A stretch of 64,000 nucleotides of DNA, from assembly GCA_024408335.1 (NCBI GenBank), contig JAKSVB010000005.1, forward strand, positions 51,765 through 115,764, written 5' to 3'. Of the stretch, positions 7,120 through 15,389 are shown piece after piece. Made by a program: the position numbers and the translations under genes. The DNA comes from Bacilli bacterium (GTDB taxonomy: Bacteria; Bacillota_I; Bacilli_A; RFN20; CAG-826). How positions within the stretch are numbered: position 1 is the stretch's first letter; the number at the start of each line of letters is the position of its first letter. The notes under the pieces were generated by a model. The model was not told the DNA's origin. It saw only the letters and a program-made list of their open reading frames with translations, and ran no database searches.

Positions 7120-8454
7120 CTACTCGACTGCTGGCACTAATAGAAGCGCGTTAATATGAATGACGAAATCGTTAAGGCTGCCATTGAAGTTATTTGACCA
7201 TAAAGCCAATTGTCTGTCTCCTCTAGCAACGCTAAGAGTGAAGATCTTTGAAGAGGTCCATCTAAAACCTGTACCTTCACCAAAGCTCTCACCATAACTT
7301 AAGTCTGAACATGAAGCGATTTCTTCTTCTCCTTTTCTAAGTGAGTAAGCGTTCAAGACCGAACCCGTAACAGGAACGTGATGCTTCCAGTGAAGCTCTT
7401 TTTGATTGTCGTAACATGAGCCTCTTACGAAGACATCATAACCGCCAGGAGGAACAGAAGAGATATCCCATTCAACGCTGAAATATTGAACCCCAATTCT
7501 GTCTTCTTGTTTTTCGACTGATGGTTCGAATGGCGCTACAGCATTGGCGGTATCAAGGCGATATGTCTTATAAGCTTCACAACCGGTACATGAAGACACC
7601 ATGGCGCCTCCTGCTTTGACTGCGTTATTCTCATCGACAGTATGGTTATGTGTATTAAGTGTCAAAGTGTAATCAAATGACCCTTTCAAATTACCATTGG
7701 TGTAGTTGATGGTGATTTTGCCATCAAGCCCAACGTAATGGTATTTGCCATCATTATCTTTTGTAGCACCTTCAACACTGGTAATTACGTAATCTTCATT
7801 GGCAGTTACAGCGAATGTTGATTCATAAAAGGAAGTAAGCTCGTTCTGTTCGATTCTTATATCATGTTCGGGACAAATAACATGCAGTTTTGCAGTCTTT
7901 GCCGTTTCATCACTCATAGTGCCATTGGTGACTTTATGAAGCGTTATTTCTGTCTCGCCTTCTAATTCATCGGTAATGGAGATTTTCCATTTGTCATTAT
8001 GAGAGGTTGAATAAATGCATGGCGTTCCAGCGTCTTCATATAGATGAAGCATGTTTTTATTAGCTAAGCTTGAGCCGGTTGTCCCGCTAGGCCAATTAAG
8101 CTCGATAGGGGAAGAAGATAATTCAATGATACTGTCTCTTTCTTCGTCATCGATCTCGTTGTTCTTATTAGAGTCTTTGAATATGGTTAACGCTTTGGTT
8201 GATGATAATTCGTATTTTGTAGGTTTAGCGGCATAAGGGTCCTGTTCAACCTTGACTGAAAGAGTGATGGCTTTAGCAGTAGACGTAACGGTTGTTTCTT
8301 CTTGAAGCCTGTAATTTGAGTCAATAAAACCAATTGATGAGGTCATGTCATGTTTTTGACCGCAATCACCATCGTTGCCAAAACCCAATCCGAAAGCACA
8401 GGAAGTCGCCATGAGGCAAAAAAGCGGAAGAAGTAGAAGTTTTTGGTTTTTCAT
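7120..8454 (-). CDS. surface lipoprotein of unknown function
   Basis: A 444-residue protein with a lipoprotein signal peptide: a short basic start, a hydrophobic core and the lipobox LMATSC at about 14-19, so it is probably anchored by Cys19 to the outer face of the membrane. Residues 40-230 look like tandem Ig-like beta domains of about 90 residues each. The C-terminal 140 residues have a jelly-roll look (VEWDISSVPPGGYDVFVRGS ... LALWSNNFNGSLNDFVIHIN) recalling CBM6-like carbohydrate-binding modules. No catalytic motif is recognisable. A strong AAGGGGA SD supports the start. Glycan binding is inferred only. Confidence 0.7.
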   Translation of the reverse strand: MKNQKLLLLPLFCLMATSCAFGLGFGNDGDCGQKHDMTSSIGFIDSNYRLQEETTVTSTAKAITLSVKVEQDPYAAKPTKYELSSTKALTIFKDSNKNNEIDDEERDSIIELSSSPIELNWPSGTTGSSLANKNMLHLYEDAGTPCIYSTSHNDKWKISITDELEGETEITLHKVTNGTMSDETAKTAKLHVICPEHDIRIEQNELTSFYESTFAVTANEDYVITSVEGATKDNDGKYHYVGLDGKITINYTNGNLKGSFDYTLTLNTHNHTVDENNAVKAGGAMVSSCTGCEAYKTYRLDTANAVAPFEPSVEKQEDRIGVQYFSVEWDISSVPPGGYDVFVRGSCYDNQKELHWKHHVPVTGSVLNAYSLRKGEEEIASCSDLSYGESFGEGTGFRWTSSKIFTLSVARGDRQLALWSNNFNGSLNDFVIHINALLLVPAVE

Positions 8455-8531
8455 GACAAATCCCCTTTATGTGTTTTTCGTCCTTGCCAACATTAAAGCA
8501 AAAAACAACGTTATGTAAAGAGACGCACAAA

Positions 8532-8565
8532 TAAAAAAGGCGCCTCTTACATAGTAAGAAGCACC
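8532..8565 (-). terminator. Rho-independent terminator of guaA
   Basis: Minus strand: a long imperfect stem with the perfect core TCTTAC/GTAAGA and outer GG...CC pairs at 8539-8565, followed by TTTTTTAT. It is 22 bp past the guaA stop. Confidence 0.8.
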
Positions 8566-8586
8566 CAAAAATTATTTTGTCTTTAT

Positions 8587-9570
8587 TTATTCGTATTCAA
8601 CGGTTGCACATGGTTTAGGTGTGAAATCGAAGAGAACGCGGTTGATGCCTTTGACCTCGGTTGTGATACGTTTCACAAGGTGATCCATGAAAGCTGGTTC
8701 AAGGTGTTCGACTGTGCACTCGACAACATCGGTTGTGTTGATGGCACGGATGATGCAAAGCCATTCAAAGACTCTCTTGCCGTCTCTGATACCGGTTGAA
8801 CGGAATGGAGGGACGACTGTGAAGTATTGCCAGACTTTTCCTTCTAAGCCTTCTTTTGCAAATTCTTCACGGAGGATTGCATCTGCTTCACGGACTGCTT
8901 CAAGACGGTCGCGTGTGATAGCGCCTGGGCAACGTACTCCAAGACCTGGGCCTGGGAATGGTTGACGGTAGACCATGCCGTGAGGAAGTCCAAGAGCTTC
9001 GCCGACGACACGGACTTCATCCTTAAAGAGGATTTTGACTGGTTCGACGAGTTCGAAGTCGAGTTCTTTTGGAAGACCACCGACGTTGTGGTGGGCTTTG
9101 ATGCCTTGTTCGCTTTCGAGGATGTCTGGCCAGATGGTGCCTTGTCCAAGGAATTTGATGCCTTCGAGTTTTGCGGCTTCTTCTGCAAAGACCTTAATGA
9201 ATTCTTCGCCGATGATGTGACGTTTTTGTTCTGGGTCTTCGACACCTGCGAGTAAGTCTAAGAAGCGGTCTGTTGCATCAACGTAAATGAGGTTAGCCTT
9301 CATTTGGTTGCGGAAGACTTCGACGACTTGCTCAGGTTCGCCTTTACGAAGTAAACCATGGTTGACGTGAACGCATGTGAGTTGGTTTCCGATTGCTTTG
9401 ATTAAAAGAGCTGCAACGACTGATGAGTCGACGCCTCCAGAAAGAGCGAGAAGGACTTTCTTGTCGCCGACTTGTTCGCGGATAGCAGCGATTTGCTCGT
9501 CAATATAAGCCTGGGCGAGTTCAGGGGTGGTGATACGGACCATATTATCTGGTCTTCTTTCCATAATCAT
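8587..9570 (-). CDS. guaA: GMP synthase ATP-pyrophosphatase subunit, no glutaminase domain
   Basis: Converts XMP to GMP with ATP and ammonia. The 327 residues cover only the C-terminal half of normal bacterial GuaA: the PP-loop LLALSGGVDSSVVAAL at about 40-55, VHVNHGLLRKGE, a QGTIWPDILES motif, KAHHNVGGLP, and the dimerisation domain ending RVLFDFTPKPCATVEYE. The usual N-terminal class I amidotransferase (about 190 residues with a Cys-His-Glu triad) is missing, and no separate amidotransferase gene is in the window. It therefore resembles archaeal two-subunit GuaAb, or is ammonia-dependent. An AGGAG motif 9 bp before the ATG supports this start, so it is not a mis-called fragment. Confidence 0.92.
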   Translation of the reverse strand: MIMERRPDNMVRITTPELAQAYIDEQIAAIREQVGDKKVLLALSGGVDSSVVAALLIKAIGNQLTCVHVNHGLLRKGEPEQVVEVFRNQMKANLIYVDATDRFLDLLAGVEDPEQKRHIIGEEFIKVFAEEAAKLEGIKFLGQGTIWPDILESEQGIKAHHNVGGLPKELDFELVEPVKILFKDEVRVVGEALGLPHGMVYRQPFPGPGLGVRCPGAITRDRLEAVREADAILREEFAKEGLEGKVWQYFTVVPPFRSTGIRDGKRVFEWLCIIRAINTTDVVECTVEHLEPAFMDHLVKRITTEVKGINRVLFDFTPKPCATVEYE

Positions 9571-9875
9571 TGGATATGTCTCCTTTTGGGTGTTGCTAAT
9601 ATTCTAAACGAAATAACAGTTAATTCAAAAAGATGTTCAAAATTGATGCCCAAATATGAAATGTTTTCATAAGAAAAGACTCCTAAAAAGGCATTCACAA
9701 AACTTAATTTGATAGTCCTTATTTTAATTTGATAGTCAAAATTCCAGCCCTTAAATTTTGAGCATTTGTTATTAGACTTAGAGCAAGCGTAAAAAAATAA
9801 TTTCGGAAAAAGACATTTTTCAAAAAGTGTCGCAAGATAATTTGTCATTTTTCTTGTCAAAAAACGTCATGCAAA

Positions 9876-9923
9876 ATAGCCGAAAACATACGGCGGGTGT
9901 AGGTTTTATGGCTATGAGCACCC
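9876..9923 (+). other. potentially structured segment in the guaA-xylA spacer
   Basis: ATAGCC (9876-9881) pairs with GGCTAT (9910-9915) and AAAAC (9883-9887) with GTTTT (9903-9907). Alternatively GGGTG (9895-9899) pairs with CACCC (9919-9923), which overlaps the first fold. It matches no riboswitch class I can recognise, and transcription is not shown. Confidence 0.25.
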
Positions 9924-9998
9924 TGTTGGACAGATTTTTGCCTTTTTTGAAAAGAACGCAAAATTGTCTACTAAAAGCAAACAACATAATCACACACA

Positions 9999-10017
9999 TA
10001 CATAGCATTCGTATGTA
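9999..10017. promoter_or_regulatory. inverted repeat upstream of xylA
   Basis: A perfect inverted repeat TACATA-GCATTCG-TATGTA about 120 bp before the xylA start. It is a possible operator for the AraC-type regulator of the same operon or another repressor. The assignment rests on symmetry and position only. Confidence 0.35.
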
Positions 10018-10084
10018 CACTAGTGGTGGATAGAAAATCCGGACTTAAATTTTGTCTAGTTGAAGAACACTTTTGCTCTTTAGG

Positions 10085-10098
10085 AGAAAGCGCTTTCA
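10085..10098. promoter_or_regulatory. cre box (CcpA site) in the xylA leader
   Basis: AGAAAGCGCTTTCA matches the catabolite-responsive element consensus TGWAANCGNTNWCA at all positions but the first. It lies 36 bp before the xylA ATG, a classic roadblock position for glucose repression of xylose genes. Confidence 0.75.
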
Positions 10099-10133
10099 AT
10101 TGTAAAATTTGTCCAACATATAAGGAGACGTTT

Positions 10134-11462
10134 ATGGAATTCTTCCCTTTCGTTAAAGAAAAAATCCTCTTCAAAGGACCAGAAGCTAAAGAAGCTTTTG
10201 CGTTCAAGTACTACGATGCTGATCGCGTCGTTTTAGGCAAAACCATGAAAGAATGGTTACCTTTCGCAATGTCATGGTGGCACAACCTTGGCGCTGCTGG
10301 CACCGACATGTTCGGCGGCAACACCATGGATAAGTCATGGGGCGTTGACAAAGAAAAAGACCCAATGGGCTATGCTAAGGCAAAAGTCGATGCAGGTTTC
10401 GAATTCATGCAAAAGATGGGCATTGAATACTACTGCTTCCACGATGTTGACTTAGTTCCAGAATGTGATGATATCACCGTCATGTATGAAAGACTCGACG
10501 AGATCGGTGAATATCTCTTAAAGAAACAACAAGAAACCGGCATCAAACTTCTCTGGGCCACATCAAACTGCTTCGGCCACAGACGTTACATGAACGGTGC
10601 AGGTTCATCAAACAGCGCAGAAGTCTACTGCTTCGCTGCTGCTCAAATCAAAAAAGCTCTTGAACTCTGTGTCAAGCTCGGCGGTAAAGGCTATGTCTTC
10701 TGGGGTGGCCGTGAAGGTTATGAAACCCTTCTCAACACCGATATGAAGGCTGAACTCGAACACATCGCTCAACTCTTCACAATGGCACGTGACTATGGTC
10801 GTAAGATCGGCTTCACTGGCAAGTTCTACATCGAACCAAAACCAAAAGAGCCAACAAAGCACCAATATGACTTCGACAGCGCAACCGCTATCGGCTTCCT
10901 CAAAGCTCACGGCTTAGAAAATGACTTCCAAATGAACATCGAAGCAAACCACGCAACTCTTGCTGGTCACACCTTCCAACACGAACTCCGTGTCAGTGCT
11001 GACGCAGGCATGCTCGGTTCAATCGACGCAAATGAAGGCGACTTCCTCCTCGGATGGGACGTCGACCGTTTCCCAGCAGACGTTTACAGCGCAACCTTCG
11101 CTATGCTCGAAGTTGTCCGCGCTGGCGGCTTAACCGGTGGTTTCAACTTTGACTCAAAGAACCGCCGTGCTTCAAACACCTATGAAGATATGTTCCACGC
11201 CTTCATCTTAGGTATGGATACATTCGCTCTTGGTCTTCTCAATGCAGCAGCTATCATCGAAGATGGCCGTATTGATGAATTCGTCAAAGCACGTTACGCA
11301 ACCTTCCACGAAGGTATCGGCGCTAAGATCGATGCAAAGCAAGCAACTCTCGAAGAATGTGCAGCTTACGCATTAGACAAGAAAGTCTGTGCTGATCCAG
11401 GCAGCGGTGCTGAAGAAAAGTACCAAGAAATCCTCAACCAAATTCTCTTCGGTAAGAAATAA
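10134..11462 (+). CDS. xylA: xylose isomerase
   Basis: Interconverts D-xylose and D-xylulose in the cytoplasm using two divalent metal ions. The 442-residue length matches the class II family. Motifs include WWHNLGAAGTDMFGG, YYCFHDVDLVPE (catalytic His), YVFWGGREGYETLLNTDM, FYIEPKPKEPTKHQYD (metal-binding Glu), NIEANHATLAGHTFQHEL and the metal-binding DANEGDFLLGWD. I chose the ATG at 10134 because an AAGGAG SD ends 6 bp before it and the protein begins EFFPFV; an upstream GTG extension is not family-like. The stop overlaps the xylB ATG. First gene of xylA-xylB-araC-GH43. Confidence 0.96.
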   Translation: MEFFPFVKEKILFKGPEAKEAFAFKYYDADRVVLGKTMKEWLPFAMSWWHNLGAAGTDMFGGNTMDKSWGVDKEKDPMGYAKAKVDAGFEFMQKMGIEYYCFHDVDLVPECDDITVMYERLDEIGEYLLKKQQETGIKLLWATSNCFGHRRYMNGAGSSNSAEVYCFAAAQIKKALELCVKLGGKGYVFWGGREGYETLLNTDMKAELEHIAQLFTMARDYGRKIGFTGKFYIEPKPKEPTKHQYDFDSATAIGFLKAHGLENDFQMNIEANHATLAGHTFQHELRVSADAGMLGSIDANEGDFLLGWDVDRFPADVYSATFAMLEVVRAGGLTGGFNFDSKNRRASNTYEDMFHAFILGMDTFALGLLNAAAIIEDGRIDEFVKARYATFHEGIGAKIDAKQATLEECAAYALDKKVCADPGSGAEEKYQEILNQILFGKK

Positions 11463-12931
11463 TGGACCACTACATTGGCATTGATCTTGGGACCAGTGCC
11501 TTAAAGGCCCTTCTTGTCGCTGAAGATGGCAAGATTGTCGCCAAGGCATCCTTCCCATACGAGTGCTCACACCCACACCCATATTGGAGTGAGCAAGAAC
11601 CAGCTTGGTGGTTTGACGCATGCAAGCAAGCAGTTAGCGAGCTTGTCCGCGTTTCATCAATCAGAAAGATCCGCGCTATCGGTATCGCCGGTCAAATGCA
11701 CGGTCTTGTCATGCTTGACGAAAAAGATGCAGTCATCCGTCCAGCCATCCTTTGGAACGATGGACGTAGCCAAGAAGAAACAGACTACCTCAACAATGAA
11801 ATCGGCAAGGAGAAGTTGACAGAACTTACTGGCAACATCGCCTTTGCTGGCTTCACTGCTCCAAAAATCCTCTGGGCTGAAAAACATGAACCAGAGAACT
11901 TCGCAAAGACAAAGAAGATCATGTTACCAAAAGATTACTTGGTCTACCGTCTTTGCGGTGCATTCACAACCGATTTAAGTGACGCTTCCGGCTTCTTACT
12001 CTTAGATGTTAAGAACCGTAAGTACTCAAAGGAGATGCTTGACATCTGTCACATCACCGAAGATATGCTTCCAGAACTTCACGAATCCAGTGACGTTGTT
12101 GGCAAGATGTATCCAGAACTCGCCAAAGAACTTGGTATCGAAGGCGAATGTCTCTTAATCGCTGGCGCTGGCGACAACGCTGGTTCAGCAATCGGTACAG
12201 GCACCATCGGTGAAGGCAAGTGCAACATTTCCTTAGGAACTAGCGGCACTATCTTCATCTCATCCGCACACTTCTGCGAAGATAAAAAGAACGCACTCCA
12301 CAGCTTCTGCGACGCAGCAGGCGCATATCACTTATTAGGATGTACGCTTAGCGCAGCGAGCGCACGTAAGTGGTGGTTAGAGCAAATCAGAGAGACCGAA
12401 GACTTTGCCAAAGACGAAATCGATGTCAAAGCCGCAGGCAAGAGAGAAAGTAGTATCTTCTTCATGCCATATCTCGCTGGTGAACGTTCCCCATATAACG
12501 ACGTCAACGTCCGTGCAGCTTTCCTTGGCTTAGATTCAACCACAACTAAGGCTGATATGAGCCGCGCTGTCATGGAAGGCGTTGCCTTCTCACTCAAGGA
12601 TTGCCTTGATGCTGCCCATGAAGATGGCGCATGCCCAAAAGTCGCTACAATCAGCGGCGGTGGCTTCCGCAGTGAAGAATGGTGTCAAATTTTCGCAGAC
12701 ATCTTTGAGATCCCTCTTAGCAAACTCGACGGCAACGAAGGCCCATCCTTTGGTGGCGCAATCCTCGCAATGGTCGGTGACAAGAAATATCCAAACTGCG
12801 CAGTCGCAGCCGAGAAACTTGCTCACGTTGCTAAGTGCTACATCCCAAATGAGAAGAAGTTTGCTTACTACCGTAAGAAACACCTCAAATACAAGAGCAT
12901 TTACCCTCTTATCAAACAATTAGAAGATTAA
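11462..12931 (+). CDS. xylB: xylulokinase
   Basis: Phosphorylates D-xylulose to xylulose-5-phosphate, feeding the pentose phosphate pathway. This is a FGGY-family kinase of 489 residues: the start YIGIDLGTSALKALLV is the phosphate-binding loop, GQMHGLVMLD and ILWNDGRSQEE form the substrate site with the catalytic Asp, GAGDNAGSAIGTG is the adenosine-site motif and SGGGFRSEEWCQIFADI the FGGY signature 2. Its ATG overlaps the xylA stop by one base. SD is not obvious, so translation is probably coupled. Confidence 0.95.
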   Translation: MDHYIGIDLGTSALKALLVAEDGKIVAKASFPYECSHPHPYWSEQEPAWWFDACKQAVSELVRVSSIRKIRAIGIAGQMHGLVMLDEKDAVIRPAILWNDGRSQEETDYLNNEIGKEKLTELTGNIAFAGFTAPKILWAEKHEPENFAKTKKIMLPKDYLVYRLCGAFTTDLSDASGFLLLDVKNRKYSKEMLDICHITEDMLPELHESSDVVGKMYPELAKELGIEGECLLIAGAGDNAGSAIGTGTIGEGKCNISLGTSGTIFISSAHFCEDKKNALHSFCDAAGAYHLLGCTLSAASARKWWLEQIRETEDFAKDEIDVKAAGKRESSIFFMPYLAGERSPYNDVNVRAAFLGLDSTTTKADMSRAVMEGVAFSLKDCLDAAHEDGACPKVATISGGGFRSEEWCQIFADIFEIPLSKLDGNEGPSFGGAILAMVGDKKYPNCAVAAEKLAHVAKCYIPNEKKFAYYRKKHLKYKSIYPLIKQLED

Positions 12932-12943
12932 TGGAATAAAACA

Positions 12944-13747
12944 ATGGCCGAGAAGACAGTTTCTTTTGAAGAAAAACGTTCAAACAAAACTAACTATCTT
13001 TATCATCAATTTGATGAAGACCTTTTCTTCCCGGCTCATTTCCACGACTCCTTCGAATTCTTATATTGTTACGAAGGAAAACTGAAACTCTCAGTTGATA
13101 AGAATGAATTCTTTTTAGAAGCAGGAGACGCTGCTCTCATTCTTCCTAACCAGATTCATTTATACGAGACCGTTGGCCATTCAAAGAGCTACCTTTGCAT
13201 TTTTAGCACCAATTACCTTGATGCTTTCTATCCAAGCGCTGCCAAAGAATGCGCCCAAAACCCAGTTTTCTCTTTAGACGATCGTCTTTATCTTTTAGAT
13301 GATATTCAGCACTCCGAAGACTCTTATCTTATTCGGAGTGCTTTTTACTACATTGCCAGCATCTATTCAAAGCTCCCTAAGATGGCTCGTGAAAAGAAAT
13401 TCACAACCCTTATCGGACAAGTGCTCTCTTACGTTGAAGAGCATTACGAGGAGAACATCTCTCTTGAAGACTTCTCTAAACGCGTCGGTTATGACTACCA
13501 TTACTTAAGTAATGTCGTTAACGATGGCCTCAAAGAGAATTTCAGAAGCTATCTCAACCGTTTCCGCGTTCAGAAAGCCATTGAGCTTCTTCAAAGGGAT
13601 GACGTCCAAATTCAAGAGGTCGCAGAGAAGGTCGGATATGACTCTCTCCGTACCTTTAACCGTAACTTTTTGAAAATCGTCGGAAAAACTCCACGTGATT
13701 TCCGACAAGAAATAATGGAGGAAAAATATGAAGAAACAAATCTTTAA
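12944..13747 (+). CDS. AraC-family transcriptional regulator with cupin sensor domain
   Basis: A 267-residue regulator. The N-terminal cupin (PAHFHDSFEFLYCYEGKLKLSVD, about 25-48) would bind a sugar ligand. Two helix-turn-helix motifs fill the C-terminal 100 residues: SLEDFSKRVGYDYHYLSNVV and IQEVAEKVGYDSLRTFNRNF, ending KIVGKTPRDFRQE, the AraC signature. It lies inside the xylose operon, 12 bp after xylB and overlapping the GH43 gene by 20 bp, so it probably senses xylose or xylo-oligosaccharide and controls this operon. The SD is weak. Confidence 0.9.
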   Translation: MAEKTVSFEEKRSNKTNYLYHQFDEDLFFPAHFHDSFEFLYCYEGKLKLSVDKNEFFLEAGDAALILPNQIHLYETVGHSKSYLCIFSTNYLDAFYPSAAKECAQNPVFSLDDRLYLLDDIQHSEDSYLIRSAFYYIASIYSKLPKMAREKKFTTLIGQVLSYVEEHYEENISLEDFSKRVGYDYHYLSNVVNDGLKENFRSYLNRFRVQKAIELLQRDDVQIQEVAEKVGYDSLRTFNRNFLKIVGKTPRDFRQEIMEEKYEETNL

Positions 13748-15146
13748 CCCATATCTTCCTTTCGATGAGTATATTCCAGATGCCGAACCACACCTTTTCG
13801 GTGACAGAGTTTACATCTACGGCTCACACGAGGAATTTGATGGCGGTGATTTCTGCATTTCAGACCACATCACCTACAGCGCACCAGCAAATGATTTAAA
13901 GGACTGGCGTTACGAAGGCGTCATCTTCAAGAGAAGCGATGACCCACACAACGGCAAAAAAGGCCGCTCACCACTTTACGCACCAGACTGTATCCAAGGT
14001 CCAGATGGAAAATACTATCTCTACACCTTCGCAGCTTACCACAACGAAATCTGCGTCTCAGTCTGTGACACACCATGCGGACACTTCAAGCCAATCGGCT
14101 ATGTCCACCATCCAGACGGAACCCATCTTGGTAGAAAGAAAGGCGATGGCTTCGCATTCGACCCAGGCGTCTACGTTGAAGGTGATGATGTCTATCTCTA
14201 CACCGGTTTCGGTCCAGAGCACTATCTCTTAACCCTTGGCAAACAATCCAAAGAAGGCTGCACTTGCTGTAAGCTCGAAAAGGATATGATGACCATCAAA
14301 GAACAAAAGATCATCGCAAAAGTCAAAGCTAAGGCTAAAGGCACTGAATGGGAAGCTCACCCATTCTTCGAAGCTGCTTCAATGAGAAAGATCGGCGACA
14401 AATACTATTTCATGTATTCATCAGCAGCAGGCCACGAACTCTGCTACGCAATCGCTGATAGACCAGACGGCGACTTCCACTTCGGTGGCGTCCTCGTTTC
14501 AATCGGTGACGTTGGTTTAGGCGATCACAAAGACGTCAAGACCGCTTCAAACTTCACTGGTAACACACACGGTTCAATCCTTACCATCGGCGACAAGCAC
14601 TATGTCTTCTATCACCGTCAAACCAACCGTAACTGCTTCAGCCGTCAAGCATGTGCTGAAGAAATCAAGATCGAAGCAGATGGCTCAATCAAACAAGTCG
14701 AAGTCACCTCATGCGGTCTTAACGGCGGACCACTCGTTGCAGAAGGCGCATACCCAGCATACATCGCTTGTAACTTAACCTGCCCTAAAGGTGGATACTT
14801 CTACTCAGTCTTCAAGAAGGCTGGCTACCCATACTTCACCCAAGGCAAGAAAGATAGCTCAGTCCACTACATCGCTGACTTCACTAACGGCTGTAAGGCT
14901 GGCTTCAAATACTTTGATTTCAAGGCTGCTAAATTCGAAATGTCAGTCAAAGTCAAAGGTGTCGCTGAAGGCGTCATGAAAGTCTATGACGATGAGAAAC
15001 TCCTTGGCGAAATCGCAATCCACTCTGGCAAAGAGATGGGCGAATTCAAAGGACAACTCGCTGGCACAAGCAAAGGCAAACACGCTCTCTTCTTCGAGTT
15101 CGTTGGTAAAGGCAAACTCGAATTCCACGAGATCGCATTCTGCTAG
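13728..15146 (+). CDS. GH43-family beta-xylosidase / arabinofuranosidase with C-terminal CBM-like domain
   Basis: A 472-residue intracellular glycosidase (no signal peptide) of the five-bladed propeller GH43 family. Expected to release xylose or arabinose from imported oligosaccharides. The N-terminal DAEPHLFGDRVYIYGSH carries the catalytic base region, YAPDCIQGPDGKYYLY the pKa-modulating Asp, and EAASMRKIGDKYYFMYS the general acid Glu. From about residue 345 a CBM6-like beta-sandwich follows. It is co-operonic with xylA, xylB and the regulator (GGAGG SD inside the end of the AraC gene) and is followed by a strong terminator. Exact substrate is undecided. Confidence 0.9.
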   Translation: MKKQIFNPYLPFDEYIPDAEPHLFGDRVYIYGSHEEFDGGDFCISDHITYSAPANDLKDWRYEGVIFKRSDDPHNGKKGRSPLYAPDCIQGPDGKYYLYTFAAYHNEICVSVCDTPCGHFKPIGYVHHPDGTHLGRKKGDGFAFDPGVYVEGDDVYLYTGFGPEHYLLTLGKQSKEGCTCCKLEKDMMTIKEQKIIAKVKAKAKGTEWEAHPFFEAASMRKIGDKYYFMYSSAAGHELCYAIADRPDGDFHFGGVLVSIGDVGLGDHKDVKTASNFTGNTHGSILTIGDKHYVFYHRQTNRNCFSRQACAEEIKIEADGSIKQVEVTSCGLNGGPLVAEGAYPAYIACNLTCPKGGYFYSVFKKAGYPYFTQGKKDSSVHYIADFTNGCKAGFKYFDFKAAKFEMSVKVKGVAEGVMKVYDDEKLLGEIAIHSGKEMGEFKGQLAGTSKGKHALFFEFVGKGKLEFHEIAFC

Positions 15147-15169
15147 TTTTCTAAAAAACCATGCAAATC

Positions 15170-15200
15170 AAGGCTCAAATGAGAATTTGGGCCTTTTTTT
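15170..15200 (+). terminator. Rho-independent terminator of the xylose operon
   Basis: AAGGCTCAAAT (15170-15180) pairs with ATTTGGGCCTT (15185-15195) around a GAGA tetraloop, then T7. Confidence 0.92.
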
Positions 15201-15219
15201 CTTGTGAAAACCACGAATT

Positions 15220-15233
15220 TGTAAGCGCTTTAC
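15220..15233. promoter_or_regulatory. cre-like site upstream of the 15.4 kb lipoprotein gene
   Basis: TGTAAGCGCTTTAC matches the cre consensus except at the last two positions. It may place the following lipoprotein gene (and perhaps the GH3 gene) under carbon catabolite control. Confidence 0.4.
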
Positions 15234-15389
15234 TAAACTAATGCTAACAAAACTCGCCAATCCTTATGGTGTATTTGAATTACCTATCCGAACTTGTTTA
15301 AATGTAGTCAAAGATAATCTCGCATTATTCTTTATCTCTGGAATCGTAATGATCTAGAGAAGCCATTTTTAGCATAGGAGGATATTATC

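Larger units (their letters stand above)
9571..10133. other. long divergent intergenic region between guaA and xylA
   Basis: About 560 bp with no convincing gene. It is AT-rich. It holds two tandem copies of TTAATTTGATAGTC (9704-9717 and 9724-9737), a GC-richer segment able to fold two exclusive ways (9876-9923), an inverted repeat TACATA-N7-TATGTA (9999-10017), a cre box (10085-10098) and the xylA SD. I see no purine riboswitch in the guaA-side leader. Confidence 0.6.

Noticed and set aside
9571..9900. Purine riboswitch upstream of guaA.
   Set aside because: No three-way junction core or characteristic conserved bases could be found on the minus strand.
9827..10033. Small open frames on both strands in the guaA-xylA spacer.
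   Set aside because: They lack SDs, overlap each other on opposite strands and have no protein-like composition.
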